Assembly (NCBI RefSeq): GCF_042683405.1
Contig: NZ_JBHUJS010000001.1
Coordinates: forward strand, 186,001-250,000
DNA length: 64,000 nt
Reading direction: 5' to 3'
Origin: Telluria sp042683405
GTDB lineage: Bacteria > Pseudomonadota > Gammaproteobacteria > Burkholderiales > Burkholderiaceae_D
Shown here: positions 43,467-52,850 of the stretch, one piece after another
Layout of the letters: every line of letters begins with the position of its first letter
Numbering within the stretch: the first letter of the stretch is position 1
Notes under the pieces: model-generated
Told to the model about the DNA's origin: nothing
The model's input: the letters and a program-made list of their open reading frames with translations, nothing else
Databases searched by the model: none
Translations under genes and position numbers: made by a program

Positions 43467-45035
43467 ATGCGCCTGGCTGATTTCATTCTCTCGCAGACGG
43501 AATCCATCCTGGAAGAGTGGGAGGAGTTCGCTCGCACCATGCAGCCGGCCGCTGCTTCCATGACGACAAAAGCTCTCAGGAATCACGCGTCGCAAATGCT
43601 CAAGAGCATTGCGCACGACCTTCGCACCACCCAGTCACTTTCGGAGGAGATCGCCAAATCCCACGGCCTTGGGCCCTGGACAACGCAAACGGAGGCCGGG
43701 GAACAACACGGGCTCGCCCGGCTCGAATCCAGGTTCACGATCGAGCAACTAGCCTCTGAATACCGTGCCCTGCGATCGAGCGTGCTCCGCCTTTGGAACG
43801 AAGCAAAAGGAATCCCCAGCGCGACGGACATGGGCGACATCATCCGCTTTAACGAATCGGTCGATCAATTGCTGGCTGCTTCGGTCTTCAGTTTCGCGAA
43901 GGCGACCCGGGAAGCCGGCGAAGCGGAAAAGAACCGCAAGGATCAGTTCCTGGCCATGCTGGCCCATGAACTGCGCAACCCGCTCTCCCCCATCAGCGCC
44001 GCAGCGACATTGTTGAAGATGGCCAAAAGCAACGATACGGTCGTCACCAATGCCAGCAACATCATCGCCCGGCAGGTGACCCATATGGCCACGCTGGTGG
44101 AGGACTTGCTCGACGTATCGCGCGTTACGCGCGGCGCGATCGAGCTAAAGGTGGAGCCGCTGGACCTTCGCCAGGTCATCGCTGACGCTGTCGAGCAAGT
44201 CACGCCGCAGATCGAGGCCAGGCACCATGCGCTGGCTGTTGCGGAGTTCCCGGAAGCGATCAGCCTGCTGGGAGACAAGAAACGCCTGGTCCAGATCATT
44301 ACGAACCTGCTGACGAATTCGGCCAAGTACACGCCGGAGCACGGTCACATCGAATTGAGCCTGGAGCATTGCGAGGACCAGGTGGCAATCGCCGTCGAAG
44401 ACGACGGTGTCGGCATGGCGCCCGATTTCGTGCCGCATGTGTTCGATCTGTTCGCCCAGGCCGAATGTACGCCGGACCGGGCTTCCGGTGGATTGGGCCT
44501 CGGCCTGGCGCTCGTAAAAAGCCTGGTGGACCTGCACGGCGGAAGAGTACTCTGCTCCAGTCCTGGTTTGGGCAAAGGCAGCAGGTTCACAGTCTGGCTC
44601 CCCAAGCAGCCGGTGGACGAGAGCCAAGTCGAACGCCGCAGGACACCACGCATGAACCTGTCGCCTGCCCGGGCGTTGAGGATCATGGTGGTGGATGACA
44701 ACGTCGATGCTGTCGAGATGCTGGCAACCTTGCTGCAAGCGGCAGGCCACGAGGTGGTCACCGCTATTCGGGGCTGCGAAGCACTGGAGCGAAGCAGGGA
44801 GGCGGCACCGGACGTCTTCATCCTCGATATCGGCCTGCCCGACATGGATGGCAACGAACTGGCCCGGAAGTTGCGCGGCCAGCCGGAAACCCATGATGCA
44901 GTGTTGATCGCCCTGACAGGCTATGGCCTGGGTGCGGATCGCGATCAGACCAAAGCTGCCGGGTTCGATCATCACCTGGTCAAGCCAGTCAATGCGGACG
45001 TGCTGTGCCGTCTTTTGGGCCAGGTGACCCCCTGA
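43467..45035 (+). CDS. Hybrid sensor histidine kinase with RsbRD-like N-terminus and receiver
   Basis: 522 residues from the ATG at 43467 (MRLADFILSQTESILEEWEEFART, GGAAGG just upstream); a longer frame begins at 43392. The N-terminal helical domain (about 1-145) resembles the RsbRD-type sensory bundle of stressosome-like proteins. It is followed by HisKA with H167 (LAHELRNPLSPISAA), an ATPase domain (NLLTNSAKYTP, ASGGLGLGLALVKSLVDLHGG) and a receiver with D454 (ILDIGLPDMDG). There is no membrane segment, so sensing is cytoplasmic. It is the first of three signalling genes in one direction. Confidence 0.9.
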   Translation: MRLADFILSQTESILEEWEEFARTMQPAAASMTTKALRNHASQMLKSIAHDLRTTQSLSEEIAKSHGLGPWTTQTEAGEQHGLARLESRFTIEQLASEYRALRSSVLRLWNEAKGIPSATDMGDIIRFNESVDQLLAASVFSFAKATREAGEAEKNRKDQFLAMLAHELRNPLSPISAAATLLKMAKSNDTVVTNASNIIARQVTHMATLVEDLLDVSRVTRGAIELKVEPLDLRQVIADAVEQVTPQIEARHHALAVAEFPEAISLLGDKKRLVQIITNLLTNSAKYTPEHGHIELSLEHCEDQVAIAVEDDGVGMAPDFVPHVFDLFAQAECTPDRASGGLGLGLALVKSLVDLHGGRVLCSSPGLGKGSRFTVWLPKQPVDESQVERRRTPRMNLSPARALRIMVVDDNVDAVEMLATLLQAAGHEVVTAIRGCEALERSREAAPDVFILDIGLPDMDGNELARKLRGQPETHDAVLIALTGYGLGADRDQTKAAGFDHHLVKPVNADVLCRLLGQVTP

Positions 45036-45176
45036 CAGGTCCCAGGTGGCTGCCTGCGGAGCAGCTCGCTGTATTGTCGCGTTCCAATCGAACCGCCCGC
45101 TCGCGGCGCCCTCGATAAAATAAGTCATGCTTTGTACGACAAGGAGCACAACCCCGGATCCTTTTAAAGAGAAAGT

Positions 45177-46619
45177 ATGTCTACAGAAGTCACACGCCTA
45201 GCTACAGGTATTCCCGAACTGGACGCGGTCCTGAGGGGAGGTGTCATGCGCCAACGCATTCACCTGATTGAGGGCCGTCCTGGCACCGGAAAAACGACAC
45301 TCGGTTTGCGCTACCTGATGCATGGGGTGAAATGCGGTGAGAAATGTCTCTATGTGACCTTGTCGGAAACCGTCCGCGAGCTGGAAGGCACCGCAGCCAA
45401 CCACAAGTGGTCGCTGGACGGCATACAGATCGAGGAGCTGATGCCCCTTCCCCCCGAAGGCCATCCCGAGCAGACCATCCTGCTGCCTACCGATTCCGAA
45501 CTGTCGACGCTGGTCGACCGCATCGCCAATCTGGTGAGCTCCGCCGGCGCCGACCGCGTGGTGATCGATTCGATGGTGGAGATCCGCCTGCTGGCGCGCG
45601 ATAGCGCCCACTACCGCCGCCAGATCATCGATTTACGCCAACGCCTGTCCGCAACTGGCGCAACAGTTCTGATGCTCGATGACCTGACTTCCGATACCCG
45701 CGAGTTTGAACTCCAGAGCGCGGTACACGGCGTGCTGACCCTGGAACAGATCGAACGCAGTTTCGGGGCAGCGCGGCGACGCCTGCGCGTGGTGAAAATG
45801 CGTGGCGGCGACTTCCAGAGTGGCTGGCACGATTACGCCATCCTCACCGGCGAGGTGCTCGTCTTCCCAAGCCTGATCGCGCAGGAGCACCACCGGGATG
45901 AGCCGGAAATCCATGCGCTCAGCCATGTCGAAGGACTCGATGAAATGTTCGGCGGCCCCATGAGCACCGGATGCTCCACCATGCTGATCGGGCCGTCCGG
46001 CGTGGGCAAGTCGACACTGGCACTGCAATATGCGCTGTCGATGGTGCAGGCTGGCCACCACGTCGGCTACTTCACCTTCGACGAAGACGAAAGCACGCTG
46101 CGCTCCCGCCTGGTGATGCACATGGGCCTGGATGAACAGACCCGGCAGCCGCGCAATTTCCACCTCAACCGGATCAATCCGTCGCGCATATCGCCGGGGG
46201 AGTTCATCTGGAAGGTCCGCCGCCTCGTCGAGGACCAGAATGCGCGGATGATCATCATCGACAGCATCAACTCGTATATCGATGTGATCCGCGAAGAGAA
46301 ATCGCTGCTGCTCCAGATGAACGAGCTGTTCTCGTACCTCGCCAACATGAACGTCATGTCCATCATCATCGGCGCTCACTCGGCCAGCCTGGACACTTCC
46401 AAGGAACCCGATGCGTTGAGCATCATTACCGATAACATCATTTCGCTCCGCTATTTCGAAAGCGGCAGCATGGTGCACAAGGCCATATGCGTCCTGAAAA
46501 AGCGGCAAGGACCACATTCGCTCGAGATCAGGCATCTCAGCCTCACCGAGGACGGGGTGCAAATTGGCCCGCCGGTCGTGCCGCACGCTCTTGCCGGAGA
46601 AATGCCACTTGAATGCTGA
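45177..46619 (+). CDS. KaiC-like double RecA-domain ATPase
   Basis: 480 residues with tandem KaiC domains. P-loop 1 is GRPGTGKTT (33-41), P-loop 2 GPSGVGKST (272-280), with Walker B VVIDS and IIIIDSINS. In the second domain the segment equivalent to the KaiC autophosphorylation site reads ALSIITDNIISLRYFE: S415 aligns with KaiC Ser431, but the Thr432 position is Ile416. The catalytic Glu-Glu pairs are changed to Ser-Glu (LSET) and Asp-Glu (FDEDE). No kaiA or kaiB is in the window. It probably serves as an ATP-dependent signalling scaffold for the kinases on either side. Confidence 0.9.
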   Translation: MSTEVTRLATGIPELDAVLRGGVMRQRIHLIEGRPGTGKTTLGLRYLMHGVKCGEKCLYVTLSETVRELEGTAANHKWSLDGIQIEELMPLPPEGHPEQTILLPTDSELSTLVDRIANLVSSAGADRVVIDSMVEIRLLARDSAHYRRQIIDLRQRLSATGATVLMLDDLTSDTREFELQSAVHGVLTLEQIERSFGAARRRLRVVKMRGGDFQSGWHDYAILTGEVLVFPSLIAQEHHRDEPEIHALSHVEGLDEMFGGPMSTGCSTMLIGPSGVGKSTLALQYALSMVQAGHHVGYFTFDEDESTLRSRLVMHMGLDEQTRQPRNFHLNRINPSRISPGEFIWKVRRLVEDQNARMIIIDSINSYIDVIREEKSLLLQMNELFSYLANMNVMSIIIGAHSASLDTSKEPDALSIITDNIISLRYFESGSMVHKAICVLKKRQGPHSLEIRHLSLTEDGVQIGPPVVPHALAGEMPLEC

Positions 46620-48285
46620 GTCCATTCAATCGGACCTGTCAAATGCGGGCTTGGTGCTGCTTTTTGCACCCGTGCAGGGCGACTTGCACGCACTGGACAG
46701 GTTGCTGGCGGAGTTAGGGCTGGAGATCGTCATCTGCTCCAGCCCGCAGCAATTCTACGACCGGATCGGCGAGGATGTGCTGCTAGCCGTGGTCACCGAA
46801 CAGGCCCTCGTCAGTTGCCGTGCAGAGGAACTGGAAAATGTGCTGCGCAGCCAGCCGCAGTGGTCCGATATGCCCTTGCTCGCGTTGGTCGACAGTGAAG
46901 GAGGGCGGGTCGACAGTGGTCGTTTCGACCGGCTGGCCAGTATTGGCAACTTCATGTTGCTGGAAACGCCCACCTCGCGCCAGGTCCTCCTGATGTCGGT
47001 GCGGGCGGCAATCCGCGCTCGCCGCCTGCAGTATGCAGTGCGTGACCACTGGCATGAACTGGAATCGCATGCAGGACGCCTGGAAGCTGCCGTGCAGGAA
47101 CGCACGCTGGAGCTCGAGCACGAAGTGCAGGAACGCAGCCGCATCCAGGCCGAACTGGATGAGGCGCGGCGCCTGGAATCGCTGGGGCGCCTGACCGGAG
47201 GTGTCGCGCATGACTTTAACAACCTCCTGCAAGTGATCACCGGGGGCGAGACCCTGATCCGGCTGCTGCAGGGGGGCCGGCTTGCGCCGCAGATGGAGCG
47301 CGCACTCGACAGTATTCGCCGTGCTGCAGACCACGGGGCATCACTCACGCAAAGGCTGTTGGCGTACGCGCGGCGCCAGCCCTTGTCGGCCGTGACGCTC
47401 GACCTGAGCTCCCATCTTGCTGCCACTGCCGACCTGCTGTTGCGGACCCTGGAGTGCCGGATCGACTTCCAGCTCCGCCTGCCCCCTGACCTGTGGGCTG
47501 TGGATGCCGACCCCGCCCAGCTCGATGCCGCCATCCTGAACATCGTTGGCAACGCTTGCGATGCCATGCCGGAAGGGGGCACGCTCACGATGGCGGCACA
47601 CAACGTCAACCTGCCTGCGCCGGAGCTTCCGGAAGCGAGGCAACTGAAAGGCGACTACGTGTGCCTGATGATGAGCGACAGTGGAGAAGGCATGTCCGAA
47701 CAGGTTGCCGACCATGCGTTCGAGCCCTTCTTCACCACCAAGTCAGCGGGCAGGGGAACCGGATTGGGCCTGTCGCAGGTGTACGGCTTTGCCATCCAAA
47801 GCGGGGGACTGGCTTTCATCCGGCGCGAAGCGATCGGTACTACGATCGGGCTGCTGCTGCCCAGGAGCGCTGCCGTTGTGGCCGTTGCACCCGCGCCCGT
47901 GGTTCCGTCGGCTTCTGCAGGCCTCGAGGATATCCGCATGTTATGCGTGGAGGACGACCCCGCTGTTGCCAGCACCACGGGTGAGTTGCTGCGCAGCCTC
48001 GGAGCCAGCGTGGTCGTCGCGGACAGTGCGGATGCGGCCATGAAACTGGACCTGTCCCAGTTCGACGTGGTGCTGTCTGACGTCATGATGCCAGGCAGCA
48101 TGGACGGGATCGAATTCACCCGCTGGCTGTCCGAATTTCACCCGTCCCTGCCGGTGGTATTGTGCAGCGGATATATGCTAGACCCGCATCGGCTGCAGTC
48201 GCTCAAGGCTGAATTCGTGCGCAAGCCCTACCGAATTGCCGACCTGATCGCCAGTATCGGGCGAGCGGTCGCATTCAGTCCTTAA
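46609..48285 (+). CDS. Hybrid histidine kinase with N-terminal receiver-like domain
   Basis: 558 residues if initiated at the TTG at 46609 (GGAGA 8 nt upstream), which overlaps the end of the KaiC-like gene by 11 nt; no better ATG is present before the first domain. Residues about 10-135 look like a degenerate receiver. A coiled coil (HELESHAGRLEAAVQERTLELEHEVQER) follows, then a HisKA with H201 (GGVAHDFNNLLQVITGG), an ATPase domain (NIVGNACDAMPEGG, GRGTGLGLSQVYGFA) and a C-terminal receiver with D491 (VVLSDVMMPG). Overlap with the KaiC-like gene implies functional coupling. Confidence 0.87.
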   Translation: MNAESIQSDLSNAGLVLLFAPVQGDLHALDRLLAELGLEIVICSSPQQFYDRIGEDVLLAVVTEQALVSCRAEELENVLRSQPQWSDMPLLALVDSEGGRVDSGRFDRLASIGNFMLLETPTSRQVLLMSVRAAIRARRLQYAVRDHWHELESHAGRLEAAVQERTLELEHEVQERSRIQAELDEARRLESLGRLTGGVAHDFNNLLQVITGGETLIRLLQGGRLAPQMERALDSIRRAADHGASLTQRLLAYARRQPLSAVTLDLSSHLAATADLLLRTLECRIDFQLRLPPDLWAVDADPAQLDAAILNIVGNACDAMPEGGTLTMAAHNVNLPAPELPEARQLKGDYVCLMMSDSGEGMSEQVADHAFEPFFTTKSAGRGTGLGLSQVYGFAIQSGGLAFIRREAIGTTIGLLLPRSAAVVAVAPAPVVPSASAGLEDIRMLCVEDDPAVASTTGELLRSLGASVVVADSADAAMKLDLSQFDVVLSDVMMPGSMDGIEFTRWLSEFHPSLPVVLCSGYMLDPHRLQSLKAEFVRKPYRIADLIASIGRAVAFSP

Positions 48286-48619
48286 ATAGCAAATGTTGGA
48301 GAGTACGCGGCCGCTGAGGTTCGGTTCTTGTGATGTGGGAATCGTGATGTGCGGACTGGACATGCGACTTTCCACTTAAAACCGTTGCCGAGTGATATCG
48401 AACACGATAGCTTTGCGCTACACCAGACTCTTGATAATCCGCGCCGTCAGTTGGGCATACCGAGGAAATCGGGGTTTCACCCCAACCGACCACGTAATCC
48501 GCATTCAGCGCTCCGTCGCAGTAAGAGGTAACAATACCCTACACTGAGCTATACTGGCTAACGGGTTCGGCCAAGGGCGGACGCTTCGAAGCAACCAAGA
48601 ACGGGGGATCTTGAGTTTT
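48286..48619. other. Gene-free interval at the left edge of the low-GC island
   Basis: No coding frame is convincing. GC content falls here from the level of the kinase genes to roughly half. A small hairpin GGGGT-TTC-ACCCC lies near 48470, and TATACT near 48550 could be a -10 for the island genes, without a clear -35. I saw no attachment-site repeat, tRNA or transposase remnant. Confidence 0.5.
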
Positions 48620-49354
48620 ATGCACGAGTCACAAATAGAACACGTTCTAGAGGAGTTACGTGCCCTTCAAAACCGCTTCAGTAAGATATCGGACTCCTCA
48701 ATTCCTAGCCTTGACGGAGCGGACCGCGCTAAATTCAAACGCTTAGTCATTGAATCAAAATGTTTAATAGACGGTGGTTTGGGGACGACAAATGATTTTT
48801 CGGTCCCGTTGCTGCAGTTGCAAAACCTGAGGGGTTTCGGCGCGTGGAACCCACCGACACCAGACGAACTCCTGGAGGCGGTTGCCCTCGTAGAGGGCGG
48901 GCTCAACCAAGTGCGACGTAAAAGAGTTCAGCTAGAAAAAGCACCTAGCGAATCTACGCTCCAAGTTTACGTGGACGCTCAACGAATCCTACAGCTGCAA
49001 GCGTTGAAGACGCCGGAGTGGGATCTCAGGAAACTAGTGCGACTTTTGCATGAAATTAACCTTGCCCACGTCAACGAGATGCATATGGCCACTGCGATGT
49101 TGGTCCGGGCAGTAACCGATCACGTCTCCCCCATATTGGGTTGCCGAGTTTTTTCTGAGGTAGCAAATAACTATACAGCGCCGCGATCCTTTAGCGACCA
49201 GATGAAGCACTTGGATGGCTCAATGCGCAAGGTGGCCGATATGCACCTACACCAACAAGTTAGGAAATCTGAAGTGCTTCCATCAGCCGCCCAAGTCGAC
49301 TTTAAAGCTGCCCTAGATGTCTTGCTTGCCGAAATTTTGCGGATTCTTCAATAG
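48620..49354 (+). CDS. Island gene A: helical protein with an Rx4H motif, unknown function
   Basis: 244 residues from the ATG at 48620; a TTG three codons upstream is closer to GGGGGA and may be used instead. The N half (about 1-110) is a charged helical region. The C half has LVRLLHEINLAHVNEMHMATAMLVRAVTDHVSPILG, with R163-x4-H168, then FSEVANNY and MRKVADMHLHQQVRKSEVLPS. I recall this C-terminal block from unannotated proteins near defence genes. The Rx4H spacing would suit a HEPN-type RNase, but that is a weak inference. Low GC, like the two genes that follow. Confidence 0.75.
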   Translation: MHESQIEHVLEELRALQNRFSKISDSSIPSLDGADRAKFKRLVIESKCLIDGGLGTTNDFSVPLLQLQNLRGFGAWNPPTPDELLEAVALVEGGLNQVRRKRVQLEKAPSESTLQVYVDAQRILQLQALKTPEWDLRKLVRLLHEINLAHVNEMHMATAMLVRAVTDHVSPILGCRVFSEVANNYTAPRSFSDQMKHLDGSMRKVADMHLHQQVRKSEVLPSAAQVDFKAALDVLLAEILRILQ

Positions 49355-49548
49355 GGATCTCCGGGGCTTCGAGAAAACGTACGAGACTTGGCCAATGGTC
49401 GAGATTGGCCAATAGAGCTCGATCAATTTCGCCTAGAGTCGCGGGCGCGTCGCGAGGTCGACAATAGGCCGGGAGTATCCACTCGCTCGCGCTACCGATG
49501 GATGCGAATGCACGTACTTGATACATAAGAGTTGCTAATACCCGATCA

Positions 49549-51150
49549 ATGATTGACATCAATTCTGTAGAGCAAGAGATCGACTCTGCCTTCGACAGTA
49601 ATGCGTTGACGAACGTTCCATGGACGCAGAGCGCGTGGACGCTACTCTCGGTTGTCGAAGACCATCATTTCAATATCGCTGTCGTGCACCCGCTTCCTAA
49701 ACGGGAAGCCGCGATCTACGTGGATGGACTAGTTAACGCCTTAACATATCCATTGCGGGCCTTGCACCGGCGAGCACCGCGGATGGTTGCTACGCTTGAC
49801 CATCGCTATATCGAGGAACACTATGCGCTTGCTCAGGAGTGGCTCGACGCTGCGGAAGACTATTCGCACTTCTGCAGCATTTTTCCCCTGTACTATGCGA
49901 AAGAGATTGAACTCACGATAAACGGAGATAGTCTTAAACCGACTGATTGGTCTAAGACTGACTTGTCTTACGAGGCGTATGACCGCTTCGTAGCAAAGCG
50001 AGAGCCTGAACGCGAGCATCAGTTGGATGCCGGGCCTATTTGCTCTACGCTCAGAACATGCATCCGTTCTAGCGGGGGACGGTATTCAATTGAATTCACC
50101 CGTCGGCTCTGGGATGCATTGGAGCGCCACTTAGCCCCGGCATTCGAAACGCGTCACATTTTGCCCGCGGACTGGCAGTTTAGTCATTTCTCGCTAGCGC
50201 AATACCGCGCCGTCTTTACTTGCTTGCAAATTTCGGCACAAGCCTGGTTTGTGGCACGCCAGATCGTGGCTCCTAGCGTGCTTGGCCTCGCGTATGAGAG
50301 CGCCGTCTGGACGCCGCGACGAGAAGCGCTGTTCAAGCAACTGTCCCGCCAGACCGGCTTAACCTTGGGCACCGTCCGAGATATCATTCGTTACCTTACC
50401 TTCGGTGAGGTTGGGGTCCGCAATCCTGACGCTGCCATTCAACCGCTTGTGGACCTGGGCAATGGCCATTTCGGTATCTCACCATTTCTTGTTACAAATA
50501 TTGATGCGGAGCGCAATCTCTGCGTCCTGTTGAATCAGGTTCCTCAAGACCGGACGTTATACTCCGCTCTTGTGGACCAAAAAGAGCAGCATATTCGTGC
50601 TGAAACAATCCAGTCACTACAGCTACTCGGACTTCACTTCAAGCACGGGGAGATCGGTTCAACCGACGTCGATCTCGCAATAATAGATCATGCGTCGAAA
50701 GTTTGTCTGTGCATCGAGCTCAAGTGGTTCATCGAACCAGCCGAAATTCGTGAGGTGATGATGCGCTCAGAGGAATTGCAAAAAGGCGTCGCGCAAGCAA
50801 AGCTCCTGAATTCGCTTTTTGCGAAAAGTGATGGGCGTTTGCTCGCGCTACTCGGTATAGACGGCGGCTACGAGTTTCAAGCAATGGTAGGTTCAGTTAA
50901 CTTTATCGGTCGCCCAGGAATCCAGACTCCAGATATTCCGATTACAAAGCTCTGGCACGTCGTGTCGAAAATTAAGGAGACCGGTTCATTGGCAATGGCT
51001 GTTCGGTGGCTTAAGTTGCGAGAGTACCTGCCCGTTAACGGGCGTGACTACGCCATACAAGAGGTTCCAATTAAGTGCGGAAGATGGCGGTCGCGCTGGT
51101 ATGGCATCGCTCCTCCTCACCCGTCCCGCGGGAACACCGCGGGTCGATAG
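49549..51150 (+). CDS. Island gene B: large protein with a C-terminal PD-(D/E)xK nuclease-like domain
   Basis: 533 residues. No family is recognised for the first 340, which are mostly helical and contain an HTH-like stretch (LTLGTVRDIIRYLTFG, 271-286). The segment about 345-470 looks like a restriction-endonuclease-fold core: E352, then STDVDLAIIDHASKVCLCIELKWF with D375, E390 and K392 in the D-x(n)-E-x-K arrangement, followed by an amphipathic helix (REVMMRSEELQKGVAQAKLL). The start ATG has no good ribosome site, and 194 bp without a gene separate it from gene A. GC is visibly low. The last 25 residues (RWRSRWYGIAPPHPSRGN) are basic. Confidence 0.8.
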   Translation: MIDINSVEQEIDSAFDSNALTNVPWTQSAWTLLSVVEDHHFNIAVVHPLPKREAAIYVDGLVNALTYPLRALHRRAPRMVATLDHRYIEEHYALAQEWLDAAEDYSHFCSIFPLYYAKEIELTINGDSLKPTDWSKTDLSYEAYDRFVAKREPEREHQLDAGPICSTLRTCIRSSGGRYSIEFTRRLWDALERHLAPAFETRHILPADWQFSHFSLAQYRAVFTCLQISAQAWFVARQIVAPSVLGLAYESAVWTPRREALFKQLSRQTGLTLGTVRDIIRYLTFGEVGVRNPDAAIQPLVDLGNGHFGISPFLVTNIDAERNLCVLLNQVPQDRTLYSALVDQKEQHIRAETIQSLQLLGLHFKHGEIGSTDVDLAIIDHASKVCLCIELKWFIEPAEIREVMMRSEELQKGVAQAKLLNSLFAKSDGRLLALLGIDGGYEFQAMVGSVNFIGRPGIQTPDIPITKLWHVVSKIKETGSLAMAVRWLKLREYLPVNGRDYAIQEVPIKCGRWRSRWYGIAPPHPSRGNTAGR

Positions 51151-51294
51151 CTGTGACTAAAACATCTCCGCGCCGCTCAAGAGCAAACCTGTCTTTGCCA
51201 AGGGATTTCGAGAACGTCGGGGCAAGGTTGAGGGCATATTTACATTCGAAAAATAGGCGGCCAACACTGCTACGTAGTGGCCTTTTCAAGTTCA

Positions 51295-52443
51295 ATGCGG
51301 TGGCTAGACAATGTGATGGATCTCATGCAACCAATCCCAGAATTTCGGAACAAAATCGGTAGGAACACCCTCTGCCCTTGCGGTTCAATGAAAAAATTCA
51401 AGAACTGCCACGGCCATCACACAAGCCCGCCTGATCCCAACATTTATAAAATTGCGGCAACGGTGCGAGAAACGACGCGAAAGAGTGCCTGCCACGTCCC
51501 GGAAGGCATTCGTAACGAATGTTCGAAAGGCATTATCAATGCCCACACGGTATCCCGCTCAGGCAGTCTAGGCGCCATCCAGCGCAGCGGTCATGTGTAT
51601 TCCTATAATTTAAACATGCTCGCGCTGCAAAAATCTCGTGGTCGACTACGTCCCGTTGAAACCGGTTGGAGGACAGCCTCGACGTTTCCCGGTTTTTGTG
51701 GGTACCACGACAAGCGCGTGTTTGAGGCTCTTGAAGATACTCCGTTCGTAGGGTCGAAGGAGCAGTGCTTTCTGATTGCTTATCGATCCCTCGCTAAAGA
51801 GATTCACGCTAAGAATAACTCGGCTAAACAAAACGATTTACGCGTGGCTTATGCAGGACCGGCCAGCCAAAAAAACGCGGCCGTCGCGGCTTTTAATAAG
51901 GGCGTCGCGTTGGCTATCCGCGATCTCGAGCGGCATAAAAATCGTTATGACAAAGTGCTGCTCGATAAGGACTGGAGCAAGGTTCACGGAATTCTTATTG
52001 AGTTCGACGGGATCTTCCCAATCCAATGCACGGGTGGGCTCTTTCCAGAGAAAGATATAAATGGTCTGCCGATTCAACGCCTTGATTGGAGGACCGCGAC
52101 TCCCGACACAATCAATCTGTCATCGTTCGCCGCAGACGGTAAGTCGTATTTCCTAATTTGTTGGCTGCAAGATAGTCATCATTCCGGCTCACGTTTCGTC
52201 GCCCCGTTCCATCTGGTCGAGAAGAGTGTTTTGCCAGCGGTTATTGGGGCCCTAATCTTGCAGGTTACGGAAAACTGTCACTTTTCCCCCGACTGGTACG
52301 ATGCCCTTCCAGACGCAGGGAAAGACTGGTGCGAAGCGAATAGCTTCTCTGGGACGTTTTGGGGTGACATTTCTCCTCCGACCGCAATCGCCGATACGAC
52401 ATTATTCCCTGGGATTAACGTGACTAGCATCACTGCCTTCTAG
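51295..52443 (+). CDS. Island gene C: SEC-C domain protein with a Cys/His cluster
   Basis: 382 residues from the ATG at 51295; GTG at 51277 and ATGs at 51316 and 51325 are alternatives, and none has a strong ribosome site. The N-terminus has a SEC-C zinc motif, C-P-C-G then C-H (RNTLCPCGSMKKFKNCHGH). A second cluster follows: CH, C about 9 residues later, then NAHTVSRSGSL, GHVYSY and ASTFPGFCGYHDKRVFEALED. This layout recurs in uncharacterised proteins of mobile and defence loci. It could be an HNH-like or structural zinc site; catalysis is not shown. The C half has no recognised domain. Confidence 0.78.
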   Translation: MRWLDNVMDLMQPIPEFRNKIGRNTLCPCGSMKKFKNCHGHHTSPPDPNIYKIAATVRETTRKSACHVPEGIRNECSKGIINAHTVSRSGSLGAIQRSGHVYSYNLNMLALQKSRGRLRPVETGWRTASTFPGFCGYHDKRVFEALEDTPFVGSKEQCFLIAYRSLAKEIHAKNNSAKQNDLRVAYAGPASQKNAAVAAFNKGVALAIRDLERHKNRYDKVLLDKDWSKVHGILIEFDGIFPIQCTGGLFPEKDINGLPIQRLDWRTATPDTINLSSFAADGKSYFLICWLQDSHHSGSRFVAPFHLVEKSVLPAVIGALILQVTENCHFSPDWYDALPDAGKDWCEANSFSGTFWGDISPPTAIADTTLFPGINVTSITAF

Positions 52444-52850
52444 TACGATTTTTCTCAGCCGTGCCCAATTGCGGAGGTCGGTCATAGACATGCCAACGAA
52501 CGAGCTTGCACGAGTCCACGCGTCCCAATTGTTCAGAAGTCGCTTCTCGAGCGATTGGACTGGTCGCTCACGACAAGAAATGGCTTAGTTACGCGTTCGT
52601 CATCGCGATTTCGCTTTCCTCGCTGCCAAACTGCCGTACCAATACCAAGTAAATAACGGGGTTTAACAATCTCTATTTGCGAGCCTACCCACCGCGCCCC
52701 TTCGGCAGGCGTCTGCGATCAAACAATATTAGATAACATTTATTTGGCCGCGCCGCCATATGTCACGAATTTTTTTTGGCTTGACACAAACTTTTTGTGT
52801 TGTCACAACCTTTTTGTGGCGCCACGTCAGTTTGAGCCAACCCGACCTCA
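52444..52850. other. Gene-free interval at the right edge of the low-GC island
   Basis: No supportable gene in 407 bp. GC is still low, with frequent stops in all frames. The last 70 bp hold two short AT-rich hairpins (listed separately). The interval separates plus-strand island gene C from the convergent glmS. No terminal repeat or integrase remnant was seen. Confidence 0.5.
52784..52818. repeat. Tandem AT-rich hairpins downstream of glmS
   Basis: ACACAAA-CTT-TTTGTGT (52784-52800) is followed by CACAA-CCTTT-TTGTG (52804-52818). They lie just past the glmS stop (52851) on its downstream side. They lack the usual T-run on the glmS strand but may protect the 3' end or pause transcription between the convergent genes. 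Confidence 0.5.

Noticed and set aside
51075..51362. 95-codon plus-strand frame between island genes B and C
   Set aside because: It overlaps the ends of both genes, has no ribosome site, and its composition suggests chance.
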